Shown here piece by piece: positions 1 through 8,405 of a stretch of 34,155 nucleotides of DNA. The notes below the pieces were generated by a model. That model was not told where the DNA came from and searched no databases. It saw nothing but the letters and a program-made list of their open reading frames with translations. The stretch comes from Chitinispirillales bacterium ANBcel5 (lineage in GTDB: Bacteria; Fibrobacterota; Chitinivibrionia; Chitinivibrionales; Chitinispirillaceae). The translations under genes and the position numbers were made by a program. The first letter of the stretch is position 1. Every line of letters begins with the position of its first letter. Location: positions 1-34,155 of the forward strand of contig JARUKZ010000045.1 in the NCBI GenBank assembly GCA_029688955.1. The letters are read 5' to 3'.

Positions 1-63
1 CTCTATTCTCAGTGAGGCGGTCTCTATTCTCAGTGAGGCGGTCTCTATTCTCAGTGAGGCGGT
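1..63. repeat. Three perfect tandem copies of a 21-bp unit at the window edge
   Basis: Three identical 21-bp units (beginning CTCTATTCTCAGTGAG and ending GCGGT) lie head to tail at positions 1-21, 22-42 and 43-63, with no spacers. The array starts at the first base of the window, so its true length is unknown. The unit length is a multiple of three. One plus-strand frame has a TGA in each copy; the minus strand has open frames, but no start or ribosome site supports coding. It resembles the short tandem array at the other window edge in size but not in sequence. Confidence 0.95.
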
Positions 64-205
64 AGATATTTATCTAAAAAACAATTCCGTGAAGCCATAA
101 GTGAGTACAATTTAAGGGAAATGCGCTGTTTTGGATGCACCGGGTACAACAAAAGCATAGGGCGTGGAGTTTATTCGCCAGGTTTATTGAGTTCTGCAGA
201 TAGCT

Positions 206-2356
206 TCAGTCTCTGAGTGCATTATAGGTATCATCGAAACTACTGTTAAGATGGTCAAAAATAGCCACCAGCTCAGGATCAAACTGCGTGCCTGCATTTC
301 TAACAATTTCCTCCCTGGTTTTATTATGCGGCCAACCGTCTTTATAGGGCCGTTTGCTCCGCAAAGCATCATATACGTCAGCAATGGCAGTGATTCTTGC
401 AGATAAAGGAATGTTTTCTCTCTCTAAGCCATGGGGATACCCCTTGCCATCAAAGCGTTCATGATGACTGAGGGTTATAGCGGCAGCAAGTTCAAGTTCA
501 TGATTTCCTTTTACAATATTATACCCCAGAATTGTATGATTTTTCATCTCATTAAACTCTTCCAGTGTGAGTTTTCTTCTGGCAAGCAATATAGAATCAA
601 GTATACCAACTTTACCGATATCATGCATAGGTGCAAACACCTCTATATCATCGCAGTACTTTTGAGGCATTCCAAGCTTCTTTGCTATCATTTTGGAGAA
701 AATACCAACTCGTCTCATGTGATTTCCGGTCTCATTGTCTCTTAGTTCTGCCATATCTGCGATAGTTCGGTATAGTTGTATTTTACATGTTGTTTCCCTT
801 TCTCTGATGTTTGAGATATCGATTGGTAGGCCAATGATATTTTTTAGTTTTCTACTTTTATCATAAACTCCATTCACCATCAACCTCACCCAAAGAAGGG
901 AACCATCCTTTTTTCTGTTTATTATCTCATTTTCCCAGGTACCAACATCCGGGTTTATAACAGCCCTCCAAAGGCTATCGAATATGGAAAAATATCCCTG
1001 TTCTGTATAGCCAAGATTGGTGTATACCTTCTTTCCTGGATTCAGAACATTTGGATTCTCACCAACAATTTCCTCTTTTGAATACCCGTACATATTTGTA
1101 AATGCCTTATTAATCTCCAGAATCTGCCCGTTTGAGTCGGTGATAATCATCGGTTGAGCCACTGACTGAATAGCACTGTAATATAGTGCAACCTCCTGCT
1201 CTACCTTTTTGCGTTTACTGACATCTTTACAAAAAGCCATCAGGCGCTTATCCGGCAATATTACACACGATATAGCCACCGGCAATTTGGAACCATCTTT
1301 TTTCACCACCTCTATTCGTTCTTTAAATACACCATTTTTAAGAAATTCCTCTCGATGTTGCACTGGCTCCGGAGAGTCTTTAGGTACTACATCAGGTATT
1401 TGCATCTTTAAAAGCTCGTTTTCACTAAACCCTAGCATTGAACAGGCGGCCGGATTAACCTCAGTAAACTGTCCTTCGGGGTTTGCTATAAAGATACCGT
1501 CGGGAGCATTTTCGAAATAAAGCCTCAGCTTTGATTCATTTTCTTTTAGTGCTTGCAACGACTCCATCTTCTCTATTGCCGATTCGAGAAAAGCTGCCAG
1601 CGTATCGATAAGCTCATGTTCGTGTCTGAGTGACATCTCACTTTTTGGAATAATTTCTTTATCAAGGTAGTGAATCTCTACAGCGCCAATAATTTTATTA
1701 AACACAATAAGATCTTTTTTTAAACAGTCACCGGTCTCATAAAATTTTTCTGTAGTAAACTCATAATCGTTGTACCGAATACGGGCAGCAGTATTTAGCG
1801 GGTTTTTCCAGGCAGAAGGCACAAGCTCTACTGCATGACGTAAAAAGTCGCGTATGCTTGAATTTCTTTCCTGCATCAGCCCTGAGAGCTTTACCAGCAT
1901 ATTCATTTCTTCTACATGGTTTTTTAAAGCAATCGCTTTTTCTTCCAGTATGCTCTCTACAAGCTTCTGTTCTGAAATATCAAACAAAAGTATTATACAG
2001 TGATCTTTACGCGGAGAACTTACCTCTACTCTAAACCATTTTCCAAAATCAATTTGTCGTTCAATTATTTTTTTTTGCTTGCCGGTAATACTGCTGAAAA
2101 GACCTAACCAATCGTACCTGCTGCTCTGAATTTCAGGTATTACCTTCGAAGCCACTCCCGAAAACATCTGCTCTCTTTTTAGATGGGTAATATTCTCAAA
2201 GGCTTTATTAACGTGTATAAATTTAAAATCACAGGGAATCCCCCGGTTATCATATACCAGTTTCAGGAAAGCATAGCCAAATGATGCCTCCTCGATCAGG
2301 TCTTTATACAAACTATCTTCAATAGCTGAAAACTCTACCTTCTCAGCACTACCCAT
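206..2356 (-). CDS. PAS/GAF-containing HD-GYP cyclic-di-GMP phosphodiesterase
   Basis: Predicted cytoplasmic sensor that would hydrolyse cyclic di-GMP. Counting from the upstream ATG at 2368, domains run in this order: PAS (about 30-135), a GAF-like region (about 150-275), two further PAS domains (about 285-395 and 400-520) and a C-terminal HD-GYP domain (about 535-715). The HD motif is seen in MHDIGK (581-586) and the GYP signature in HHERFDGKGYPHGL (from 635), so the catalytic domain looks intact. No membrane segments are evident. I prefer the ATG at 2356 over 2368 because GATGAGG lies six bases before it, while the upstream ATG has no such site. The gene stands alone. The intact HD-GYP motifs make the enzyme call firm; the sensed signal cannot be read from the sequence. 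Confidence 0.92.
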   Translation of the reverse strand: MGSAEKVEFSAIEDSLYKDLIEEASFGYAFLKLVYDNRGIPCDFKFIHVNKAFENITHLKREQMFSGVASKVIPEIQSSRYDWLGLFSSITGKQKKIIERQIDFGKWFRVEVSSPRKDHCIILLFDISEQKLVESILEEKAIALKNHVEEMNMLVKLSGLMQERNSSIRDFLRHAVELVPSAWKNPLNTAARIRYNDYEFTTEKFYETGDCLKKDLIVFNKIIGAVEIHYLDKEIIPKSEMSLRHEHELIDTLAAFLESAIEKMESLQALKENESKLRLYFENAPDGIFIANPEGQFTEVNPAACSMLGFSENELLKMQIPDVVPKDSPEPVQHREEFLKNGVFKERIEVVKKDGSKLPVAISCVILPDKRLMAFCKDVSKRKKVEQEVALYYSAIQSVAQPMIITDSNGQILEINKAFTNMYGYSKEEIVGENPNVLNPGKKVYTNLGYTEQGYFSIFDSLWRAVINPDVGTWENEIINRKKDGSLLWVRLMVNGVYDKSRKLKNIIGLPIDISNIRERETTCKIQLYRTIADMAELRDNETGNHMRRVGIFSKMIAKKLGMPQKYCDDIEVFAPMHDIGKVGILDSILLARRKLTLEEFNEMKNHTILGYNIVKGNHELELAAAITLSHHERFDGKGYPHGLERENIPLSARITAIADVYDALRSKRPYKDGWPHNKTREEIVRNAGTQFDPELVAIFDHLNSSFDDTYNALRD

Positions 2357-2482
2357 TTTATACCTCATCTTTTGATCGCAGGCAAGCCCAATCCAAACCT
2401 ATAAAAGGAAATTATATCAGAAAAGCAGCCTCTGAGCAAGGCTCAAATGTTGAAGTAAGGAGAAAAAGTAGGGTGTTATAGT

Positions 2483-2518
2483 AAAAAAGGGCTCTGCCCG
2501 GATGGAGCAGTGCCCTTT
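2483..2518 (-). terminator. Rho-independent terminator of the copper operon
   Basis: Arms 2486-2497 and 2507-2518 form a 12-bp stem with one mismatch around a 9-base loop. Read on the minus strand, the stem runs directly into a run of six T. It lies 50 bases after the stop of the Met-rich protein gene and so would end the copB operon transcript. Confidence 0.85.
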
Positions 2519-2567
2519 ATAAGGCCTAAATATATCGTCGAGCAGTTTAAAGTATCCCGAAAACAAC

Positions 2568-3005
2568 TTATTGATTCTCTTCAGGCTCCTCCGGAGTCAT
2601 CTCATTATCATCCTCTTCTTCAGGGCTCATCTCTTCCATTATTTCTCTGCAAATATTCATCATTTCAGCCCTTTGCCTGATTATCTGCTGCATCTCCTGT
2701 GTACTCAGCTCCACCGTCACTTCCTCTACCTGATTTAAATCACTGTCAAATTTTACTATTCTGTTTCCAATGACCACCACAATTCCATCATCATCGGTAG
2801 GAATTACCTGAGGTTGCAACGTATGCATAGGACACATTCCCATCATCATCATACCCATCATTCTTTCATTATGTGCCTCATCATGCATCCCCGGCCCTCT
2901 TCTGGGATGGGCACCGTTATCATCTTCAGGTGAATGGGGATGTTGGGCAAATAAGGTAACTGCAGAAAACAACAGAACTGTTAAAGTATATAGTTTTTTT
3001 CTCAT
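2568..3005 (-). CDS. Secreted Met/His-rich small protein, putative periplasmic metal-binding partner of CopB
   Basis: A 145-residue protein with a clear signal peptide (MRKK, a hydrophobic stretch, and a probable cut after ALFA-type residues near 20, leaving Gln21 first). The mature N-terminus is rich in His and Pro. A dense methionine cluster follows at residues 49-61 (MMGMMMMGMCPMH) with one Cys and a His, as is typical of sites binding Cu(I) or Ag(I). A beta-type stretch (about 68-100) and a helical region with more Met (about 100-127) lead to a strongly acidic tail. The start is set by a strong GGGAGG site 5-6 bases upstream. It lies 64 bp behind copB and before a terminator, so the two are probably co-transcribed. 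I do not recognise a named family; the role in metal binding is inferred from composition and context. Confidence 0.8.
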   Translation of the reverse strand: MRKKLYTLTVLLFSAVTLFAQHPHSPEDDNGAHPRRGPGMHDEAHNERMMGMMMMGMCPMHTLQPQVIPTDDDGIVVVIGNRIVKFDSDLNQVEEVTVELSTQEMQQIIRQRAEMMNICREIMEEMSPEEEDDNEMTPEEPEENQ

Positions 3006-3069
3006 CTGATCCTCCCTAAACTAAAAGTTAACCAAAGAAAAAGTGAACAAGAGAAAAGCAAATCGCTTT

Positions 3070-5085
3070 TCAACCAACCCGTAGTATTTTGGCGTTAACT
3101 GCTACAATGATTGTACTAATGGACATCAGAGCAGCTCCCATGGCCGGGCTCAGAATAACCCCCAGATTGTAGAGCACCCCTGCGGCCAGTGGAATTGCTA
3201 TTACATTGTAACCGGTTGCCCAGAAAAGATTTTGCACCATTTTTCTGTAGGAAGCCCTTGCAAGCTCAAGAATTGAAACCACATCACGGGGATCATTTCT
3301 CACCAATATTACATCAGCAGTCTCCGCTGCCACTTCCGTACCCGCACCAATGGCAATTCCTACATCTGCGGTTGCAAGTGCCGGTGCATCATTTATCCCA
3401 TCTCCCACCATTGCAGTAAAAAGCCCTCTTCCCTGTACCTCTTTTACCTTCTCAACCTTCTCTTGAGGAAGAACTTCTGCAAAATATTCATCTATCCCCA
3501 TCTCCCAGGCAGCCCATTGTGCGACCTTTTGATTATCCCCGGTTATCATAACCGTCTTTATGCCCATGGCTTTAAGTCTGGAAATAGCCTCTTTTGATTC
3601 CTCCCGAATGATATCCATAAGCGCTATTGCGCCTGTAACCTTCTCGTCTACAATTACAAATATAACCGTTTTTCCGCTCTCAAGAAGTTTTGAAACCCGA
3701 CCCTTTTGGTAATCGTACCCCTTTTCTTTAACGTAAGCCGGGCTCACGGCCAGCACCTGTTTGCCCTCAACCATGCCCTGCGCGCCTCTTCCTGCTATAG
3801 CTCTGAACTCCGAAACAGCGAGTGTTTGCGCAGCGGATTCCACAATGGCTTTGGCAATAGGATGCTCCGAATGCGCTTCAACAGAAGCCGCCCAGAGAAG
3901 AAGCTTGTCACGATCAAAGCTTTCATCTAAAGACACGATATCGCTTACTCCAAATTTGCCTTCCGTAAGTGTACCCGTTTTATCAAAGAGCACCGCCTGA
4001 ATGGAACGCGAAGATTCAAATGCAGGGCGTTTTTTTATTAATAGCCCCCTGGAAGCCGAAATGGAGGTGGAAACGGCTATCACCAGCGGTATTGCAAGAC
4101 CAAGTGCATGCGGGCAGGCTATGACCATCACTGTCACTGTGCGCTCTATTGCAAATGCAAATTCAACACCTAATATAAGCCACACAACTAACGTTACAGC
4201 CCCACCAACAAGAGCAACTGCGGTGAGCCATACAGCCGCCCTGTTTGCCAAAAGTTGAGTTTTTGACTTCCCCTGCTGAGCTTGCTGCACAAGTTTTATC
4301 ATCTGAGAGAGATAGGACTGTTCGCCGGTGCGGGTTACCATTACTTTTATCGCGCCTTCTCCATTGATAGAGCCCCCCACCACATCGCCATCTTTGCCTT
4401 TATAAACAGGTGTGGATTCTCCGGTAATCATCGCTTCATTGACCGATGATTCCCCCTCCACAACCGTACCATCAACAGGGATTTTTTCCCCGGGTTTAAC
4501 CAGAACAGTATCCTGTGATTGTATCTCATCAACCCTGATATCCTCAACAGTACCATCGTTTTTGATTCTGTGCGCCACAGAGGGCATAAGCTTTACCAAC
4601 GACTCAAGCGCCCGGGAAGCTCCTGAGATCGATCTCATTTCAAGCCAGTGCCCAAGAAGCATAATTGTGATAAGAGTGGCAAGTTCCCAGTAAAGCACTT
4701 CACCGGGGAGCCCGAAGGTAACAGCTGCACTATATACAAAAGCTACTGTGATTGCCAGGGCAATAAGAGTCATCATCCCAAAATCACGTGTTTTTACCTC
4801 TCTTACTATACCCACAAGAAACGGTTTTCCGCCATAGAAGTAAAGAAATGCCGAGAGGATAAAGAGTACAAGCTGATCTCCTGGAAAGCGTAACTGCTCA
4901 CGAAGCCCCAAAAACTGCTGAATCATAGGAGATAGCAAAAGGATTGGTATCGTAATAATCAAAGCTACCCAGAATCGACGCCTGAATTCTTTTACCATCC
5001 CGCTGTGATAGTCACCATGGGCACCTTCATGTGATTCCCTATGGCTTTCGTGATTTGTATGTCCCTGGTCTGAGTGTCCTTGCAT
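3070..5085 (-). CDS. copB: CopB-type copper-translocating P1B ATPase
   Basis: A 671-residue heavy-metal P-type ATPase that would pump copper (or silver) out of the cytoplasm. The N-terminus is His-rich (nine His in the first 27 residues) with no CxxC metal-binding domain, as in the CopB subgroup. Motifs are all present: TGES (221-224, actuator), the transmembrane CPH metal site (Cys324-Pro325-His326), the phosphorylated Asp368 in DKTGTLT, the SEHP nucleotide-binding motif and GDGINDAP near the C-terminal part. CPH rather than CPC places it with P1B-3 pumps, described for Cu(II)/Cu(I)/Ag. Eight membrane helices fit the hydrophobic segments. It is the first gene of a unit with the Met-rich secreted protein. 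No copper-responsive regulator gene is in the window. Substrate choice between copper oxidation states is uncertain. Confidence 0.94.
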   Translation of the reverse strand: MQGHSDQGHTNHESHRESHEGAHGDYHSGMVKEFRRRFWVALIITIPILLLSPMIQQFLGLREQLRFPGDQLVLFILSAFLYFYGGKPFLVGIVREVKTRDFGMMTLIALAITVAFVYSAAVTFGLPGEVLYWELATLITIMLLGHWLEMRSISGASRALESLVKLMPSVAHRIKNDGTVEDIRVDEIQSQDTVLVKPGEKIPVDGTVVEGESSVNEAMITGESTPVYKGKDGDVVGGSINGEGAIKVMVTRTGEQSYLSQMIKLVQQAQQGKSKTQLLANRAAVWLTAVALVGGAVTLVVWLILGVEFAFAIERTVTVMVIACPHALGLAIPLVIAVSTSISASRGLLIKKRPAFESSRSIQAVLFDKTGTLTEGKFGVSDIVSLDESFDRDKLLLWAASVEAHSEHPIAKAIVESAAQTLAVSEFRAIAGRGAQGMVEGKQVLAVSPAYVKEKGYDYQKGRVSKLLESGKTVIFVIVDEKVTGAIALMDIIREESKEAISRLKAMGIKTVMITGDNQKVAQWAAWEMGIDEYFAEVLPQEKVEKVKEVQGRGLFTAMVGDGINDAPALATADVGIAIGAGTEVAAETADVILVRNDPRDVVSILELARASYRKMVQNLFWATGYNVIAIPLAAGVLYNLGVILSPAMGAALMSISTIIVAVNAKILRVG

Positions 5086-5241
5086 AATAGCCCCATACGA
5101 GTATTTGAAAAATGCTCTAATTTTTAGATGTGCAAGAACCAGACCATTAACATTATTCTAAGTGTCACACCGACAATCGCTGAGGCTCCCAAAAGAGACG
5201 TGGCAGTAGTGCCTTAAAAATGGAAGGGTACTGTTTCAGTG

Positions 5242-5266
5242 AAAAACAAACTTAAGCTCTCCTAAG
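5242..5266 (-). terminator. Possible weak terminator after the pyruvyl transferase gene
   Basis: Arms 5251-5256 and 5261-5266 (CTTAGG/CTTAAG on the minus strand, one G-T pair) form a 6-bp hairpin with a 4-base loop. A T-rich stretch follows on that strand (TTTGTTTTT). The stem is short and AT-rich, so function is uncertain. Confidence 0.4.
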
Positions 5267-5286
5267 CAGTTTACCCTGAACATGAC

Positions 5287-6468
5287 TCAGGTTTGTCCTG
5301 TGTTGTTATCACTAAACAACTGCTCTGGACTTTTCCCCCGCCGCGCATAGAGGATTCTTAAAAGCTCTATAAGTAACGTATTGTTTTGAGCAGAACGTTT
5401 TTGCAGCAGAGGCAGAAGGTTTTCAATTCGTTCAAGAATTTCATTACGCTGATCCCAGGCTTTATCAATAAAAGCGATCAGTCTTCCTGCAGTAATATTT
5501 TTAAGCGGCGGAGTATCAAGGTGTAACTCCTCCAATAAGCCCATCACTTTACCCGAATATGGAAGTGGTACAAAGGGAACACCCTGCAATGCAGCAAAAA
5601 TGAGGAAATGAAGGCGCATACCGACCACAAATTTGAGGTCTTTTATGATCGTCATAATCTGCCCTGGTGAGTACTCAGCATCAAGAACACTCACATTCTG
5701 AGGCCATACCATCTTAGTAATAACAGCATAGGATTGATGGAGATCAACTGCTGTTTTACGCTCCATTGGAATGAATACTATATGAGCATTATACCTGTCG
5801 ATCATGTAATCCGCGGCATTTGCTATGATTTCATGATAATGTTCCTCTTTTATGTCCGGCGCAGCTTTTCCCGGCTCTCTCACCGACATACCGAAAAGCA
5901 TTCTCCCTTTTCCTATTCCAGACTGTGAAAGGAAGTTGATCTGCACCTTTTCAGGTTCTAAAAGCAGAGCCGGATCTGCAGTTACAATGATCTCTCTATG
6001 AACACCAATTTCCTCCAGCAAACGTAAAGATGGCTTATCTCTCACCGTCACTACCGCAGCAATATCCAACACCTCCTTTACCAGTTGTTGGGCGGCTGGT
6101 GTTTTAAGCGGTCCTGCTCCAACCGCATACACCATAACCGGAATACCTTTCTTATAGGCAATCTGTGCTTCACGCAAATATTTATGAACATCAACATCGT
6201 ACAGTATACCCCCGCCTCCAACTATAAAGACGTCCAGCCTTTGGACCTCAACTTCAGCTTCCCTGCGACTCATAGTTCTGATTGCAACAGCCCTATCAAC
6301 CTTGTGACGATTCATGGTATCTCCGGGGTCACGGGAAAACACCACAATCTCAGCCTTAACCTTTTTTCTAATCTGGTTGATCATGGACTGAAGAATCGCC
6401 TCATCGCCCATGTTATTACCACCATATGAGCCACTGATACCAATTCTTACCACTTTTGATTCATCCAT
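5287..6468 (-). CDS. csaB: Polysaccharide pyruvyl transferase family protein (CsaB-like)
   Basis: A 393-residue protein of the polysaccharide pyruvyl transferase family, which adds a pyruvate ketal to cell-wall or exported polysaccharide using phosphoenolpyruvate. Visible family features are the N-terminal GSYGGNNMGDEAIL segment (about 14-27), the glycine-rich FIVGGGGILYD stretch (about 81-91), the GAGP motif, and a C-terminal GMRLHFLIFAALQGVPFVPLPY segment typical of these GT-B-like enzymes. No signal peptide, so cytoplasmic. The start follows a GGAGA site inside the 22-bp gap after the FAD oxidoreductase gene, so the two are surely one transcript. CsaB itself pyruvylates the polymer that anchors SLH-domain proteins; no SLH protein is seen here, so the acceptor polymer is unknown and the symbol denotes family likeness only. 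Confidence 0.85.
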   Translation of the reverse strand: MDESKVVRIGISGSYGGNNMGDEAILQSMINQIRKKVKAEIVVFSRDPGDTMNRHKVDRAVAIRTMSRREAEVEVQRLDVFIVGGGGILYDVDVHKYLREAQIAYKKGIPVMVYAVGAGPLKTPAAQQLVKEVLDIAAVVTVRDKPSLRLLEEIGVHREIIVTADPALLLEPEKVQINFLSQSGIGKGRMLFGMSVREPGKAAPDIKEEHYHEIIANAADYMIDRYNAHIVFIPMERKTAVDLHQSYAVITKMVWPQNVSVLDAEYSPGQIMTIIKDLKFVVGMRLHFLIFAALQGVPFVPLPYSGKVMGLLEELHLDTPPLKNITAGRLIAFIDKAWDQRNEILERIENLLPLLQKRSAQNNTLLIELLRILYARRGKSPEQLFSDNNTGQT

Positions 6469-6490
6469 GTGAACTCTCCGATTCTACGTA

Positions 6491-8122
6491 TTAACGCGAT
6501 GTGGAACGTATCCCGGTCGCGACCTCTCCCCCTGCGGTTCTCTTCCCTTCAAGCTCAAGTTCCTCAGGAGTTTGCTCCAGTTCGCCCAATACCTGACCCT
6601 TAATCAGCAGTTCTCTTTGTAGGTCGCTATAGGAGATATCCTGAACGATTGAATCAGTCTTATCTATTGCCATAGCAGCAGCGACACCAGCGGATTGCCC
6701 CATGATCATATATACCGATTCCATTCGAATTGAGCAGTAAGCAATATGGGAAGCAGAAATACAAATTGAGACAAGCAAATTTCTGCACTCAGATCTTTTT
6801 GGCCTTAAAGCACGGTAAGATATACCGTAAGGTGAAATCAACCCCACTTCAAAATTACCCTCATTCATCGCTCTGCCGGATTTTACTACCCTTTTACAAT
6901 TATGAGAATCCATCTTAAATGAAGCCATACCGATGGGATCATCTGCCTTGATTTTGCCAAAAGCATTGTGTTCTGTAATGATATAATCTGAGCGCATTCT
7001 TCGAGCCTCTCTGACATAGAGCTGAGGAGGCCAGTTATCAGTTTCGGTAAATTCATCACCTGCAAGCCCCCATTCATTTGCAGCCTTGCGCACTCTCCTT
7101 GGGATTCTCAAATCATTGCATAAAAACCAAAACAAACCTTTTTGGTAGTGTATATGGTCCTGATATATAAGCTCGCGCACCTCATAGTTGCCATCAGGCC
7201 AAAGGTAATTTCCCCCCACGTTGTCGCTGTTAACGGCTCCCCAGCTATTGTGATCAGCTTTGTTGTTTGGTATAGGAATCGAGAGGTTAAAGACATCAAA
7301 TATTCCTGCATCAATATATCTACGTAACAATTCGTAGCGCTCAACATCGTACTCTTTGGGTTTTGGAAAAAGTACCTTCTTTTTTTCATCTTTTGTGATA
7401 CACAGACGAAAATTATACGCTTGTGTAAGTTTATCCCCCTCTCCATTGTGCCCAAAGGGCATGGAACTAATGCCGGGTAACAGTCCACTATTGTGATCTC
7501 CTGGTACACGGTACGGATCTACAAATCGCAGGAAATTATGGTGATCTGATCCATAGTGAATTCCACTGAAATGCTCATCGTACTCTTCGTTTCCCTCTCT
7601 GCCGATGGTATAACTCACCCCTGCCCGTGCCATCAAATCACCCTCGTAGGTGGCATCAACAAACACTTTGGCCCTGAATCTACTCCCGTCCTCTGTGATT
7701 AATGTACTGATACGCCTGTCAGCGCTCATTTCAACCTTATAAAGCACCTGTTGCCTGTATAACCCAATTGAATATTTTTCGATCCAGTCACTGAAAACCT
7801 TGCTGGCAACTTTAGGTTCAAAAAACCAGCGTTCACCGTCCCCGTAGTAGTTACCGAGTTCTTTGTGAAACTCAAGAGTTAGTCCACCTATTGAACTCTT
7901 ATCCCCAATATCAGTTGCGCTGAGTCCCGATGTGGTCATTCCACCTATAAATTTGCCAAACTCCACGATCGATACACTTTTTCCCATACGCGCGGCTTCA
8001 ACGGCACACACTATTCCACTGGAAGTTGCTCCGTACACACAAACATCGGACTGAACATCTTCGGGTTTTCTCCCCTTAATTAGCGGGTAGTAATATCTGT
8101 TTAACATATTAAAGTAATCCAT
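6491..8122 (-). CDS. FAD-dependent oxidoreductase (FAD_oxidored family)
   Basis: A 543-residue flavoprotein of the FAD-dependent oxidoreductase family common in Planctomycetes, Bacteroidota and relatives. A Rossmann-type dinucleotide site is visible near the N-terminus (VYGATSSGIVCAVEAARMGK, about 29-48), followed by GGMTTSGLSATD and the conserved FVDATYEGDLMARAGVSY block (about 152-170). The C-terminal part contains the expected second FAD-contact region (QSAGVAAAMA). No signal peptide, so a cytoplasmic enzyme. No good ribosome site is seen before the ATG at 8122. It is the first gene of a two-gene unit with the pyruvyl transferase and is divergent from pectate lyase 1, sharing its 283-bp upstream region. 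The substrate is unknown; a sugar or polymer-related redox step is a guess from context. Confidence 0.85.
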   Translation of the reverse strand: MDYFNMLNRYYYPLIKGRKPEDVQSDVCVYGATSSGIVCAVEAARMGKSVSIVEFGKFIGGMTTSGLSATDIGDKSSIGGLTLEFHKELGNYYGDGERWFFEPKVASKVFSDWIEKYSIGLYRQQVLYKVEMSADRRISTLITEDGSRFRAKVFVDATYEGDLMARAGVSYTIGREGNEEYDEHFSGIHYGSDHHNFLRFVDPYRVPGDHNSGLLPGISSMPFGHNGEGDKLTQAYNFRLCITKDEKKKVLFPKPKEYDVERYELLRRYIDAGIFDVFNLSIPIPNNKADHNSWGAVNSDNVGGNYLWPDGNYEVRELIYQDHIHYQKGLFWFLCNDLRIPRRVRKAANEWGLAGDEFTETDNWPPQLYVREARRMRSDYIITEHNAFGKIKADDPIGMASFKMDSHNCKRVVKSGRAMNEGNFEVGLISPYGISYRALRPKRSECRNLLVSICISASHIAYCSIRMESVYMIMGQSAGVAAAMAIDKTDSIVQDISYSDLQRELLIKGQVLGELEQTPEELELEGKRTAGGEVATGIRSTSR

Positions 8123-8281
8123 TTAGATTTCAATTCTTTTGGTTCTTAGCTTCTTTAAAGCAAACTATATACCCCAATACCGCCTTAGTGGGTATACCAA
8201 AGTACCTGTTAGATTATTATATGCAGAAACATGGCCATTCTTTATTAAGCCACTGATATGGTTTCAATTGAAAAGATCAGT

Positions 8282-8302
8282 TGTGGCCAAAAGTGCCCAC
8301 GG
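8282..8302 (+). promoter_or_regulatory. Candidate operator upstream of pectate lyase 1 (interrupted palindrome)
   Basis: TGTGGCCA-AAAG-TGCCCACGG: GTGGCCA and TGCCCAC form a dyad with one mismatch around a 4-base centre. With the following AA-nn-ATG, 24 of 28 positions (8282-8309) are identical to 24868-24895 upstream of pectate lyase 2. It ends 104 bp before the start codon and lies in the region shared with the divergent FAD oxidoreductase gene. Confidence 0.7.
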
Positions 8303-8350
8303 AAAAATGATCAAAACCTAAAAGTCAGCTGCCATTTATCCTTTAAGTGC

Positions 8351-8358
8351 TTATATTA
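8351..8358 (+). promoter_or_regulatory. Candidate -10 box of pectate lyase 1
   Basis: TTATATTA lies exactly 69 bp downstream of the first base of the palindromic motif at 8282. The same octamer lies at the same distance in front of pectate lyase 2. No good TTGACA-like -35 hexamer sits at 16-18 bp, which would suit an activator-dependent promoter. Confidence 0.5.
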
Positions 8359-8405
8359 TTCACTGTATAGATTCGTTTTTTAGCCGCTTTAATAGGAGGT
8401 ATTTT

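Noticed and set aside
58..216. A 52-codon plus-strand open frame after the left repeats (YLSKKQFREAISEYNLRE...)
   Set aside because: Codon pattern looks protein-like, but there is no start, each repeat unit carries a stop in this frame, and it runs into the end of the HD-GYP gene. It could be a remnant but cannot be supported.
5133..5218. Short hydrophobic minus-strand frame before copB (LLGASAIVGVTLRIMLMVWF)
   Set aside because: Only about 29 codons between stops, with no ribosome site; a gene remnant is possible but chance is as likely.
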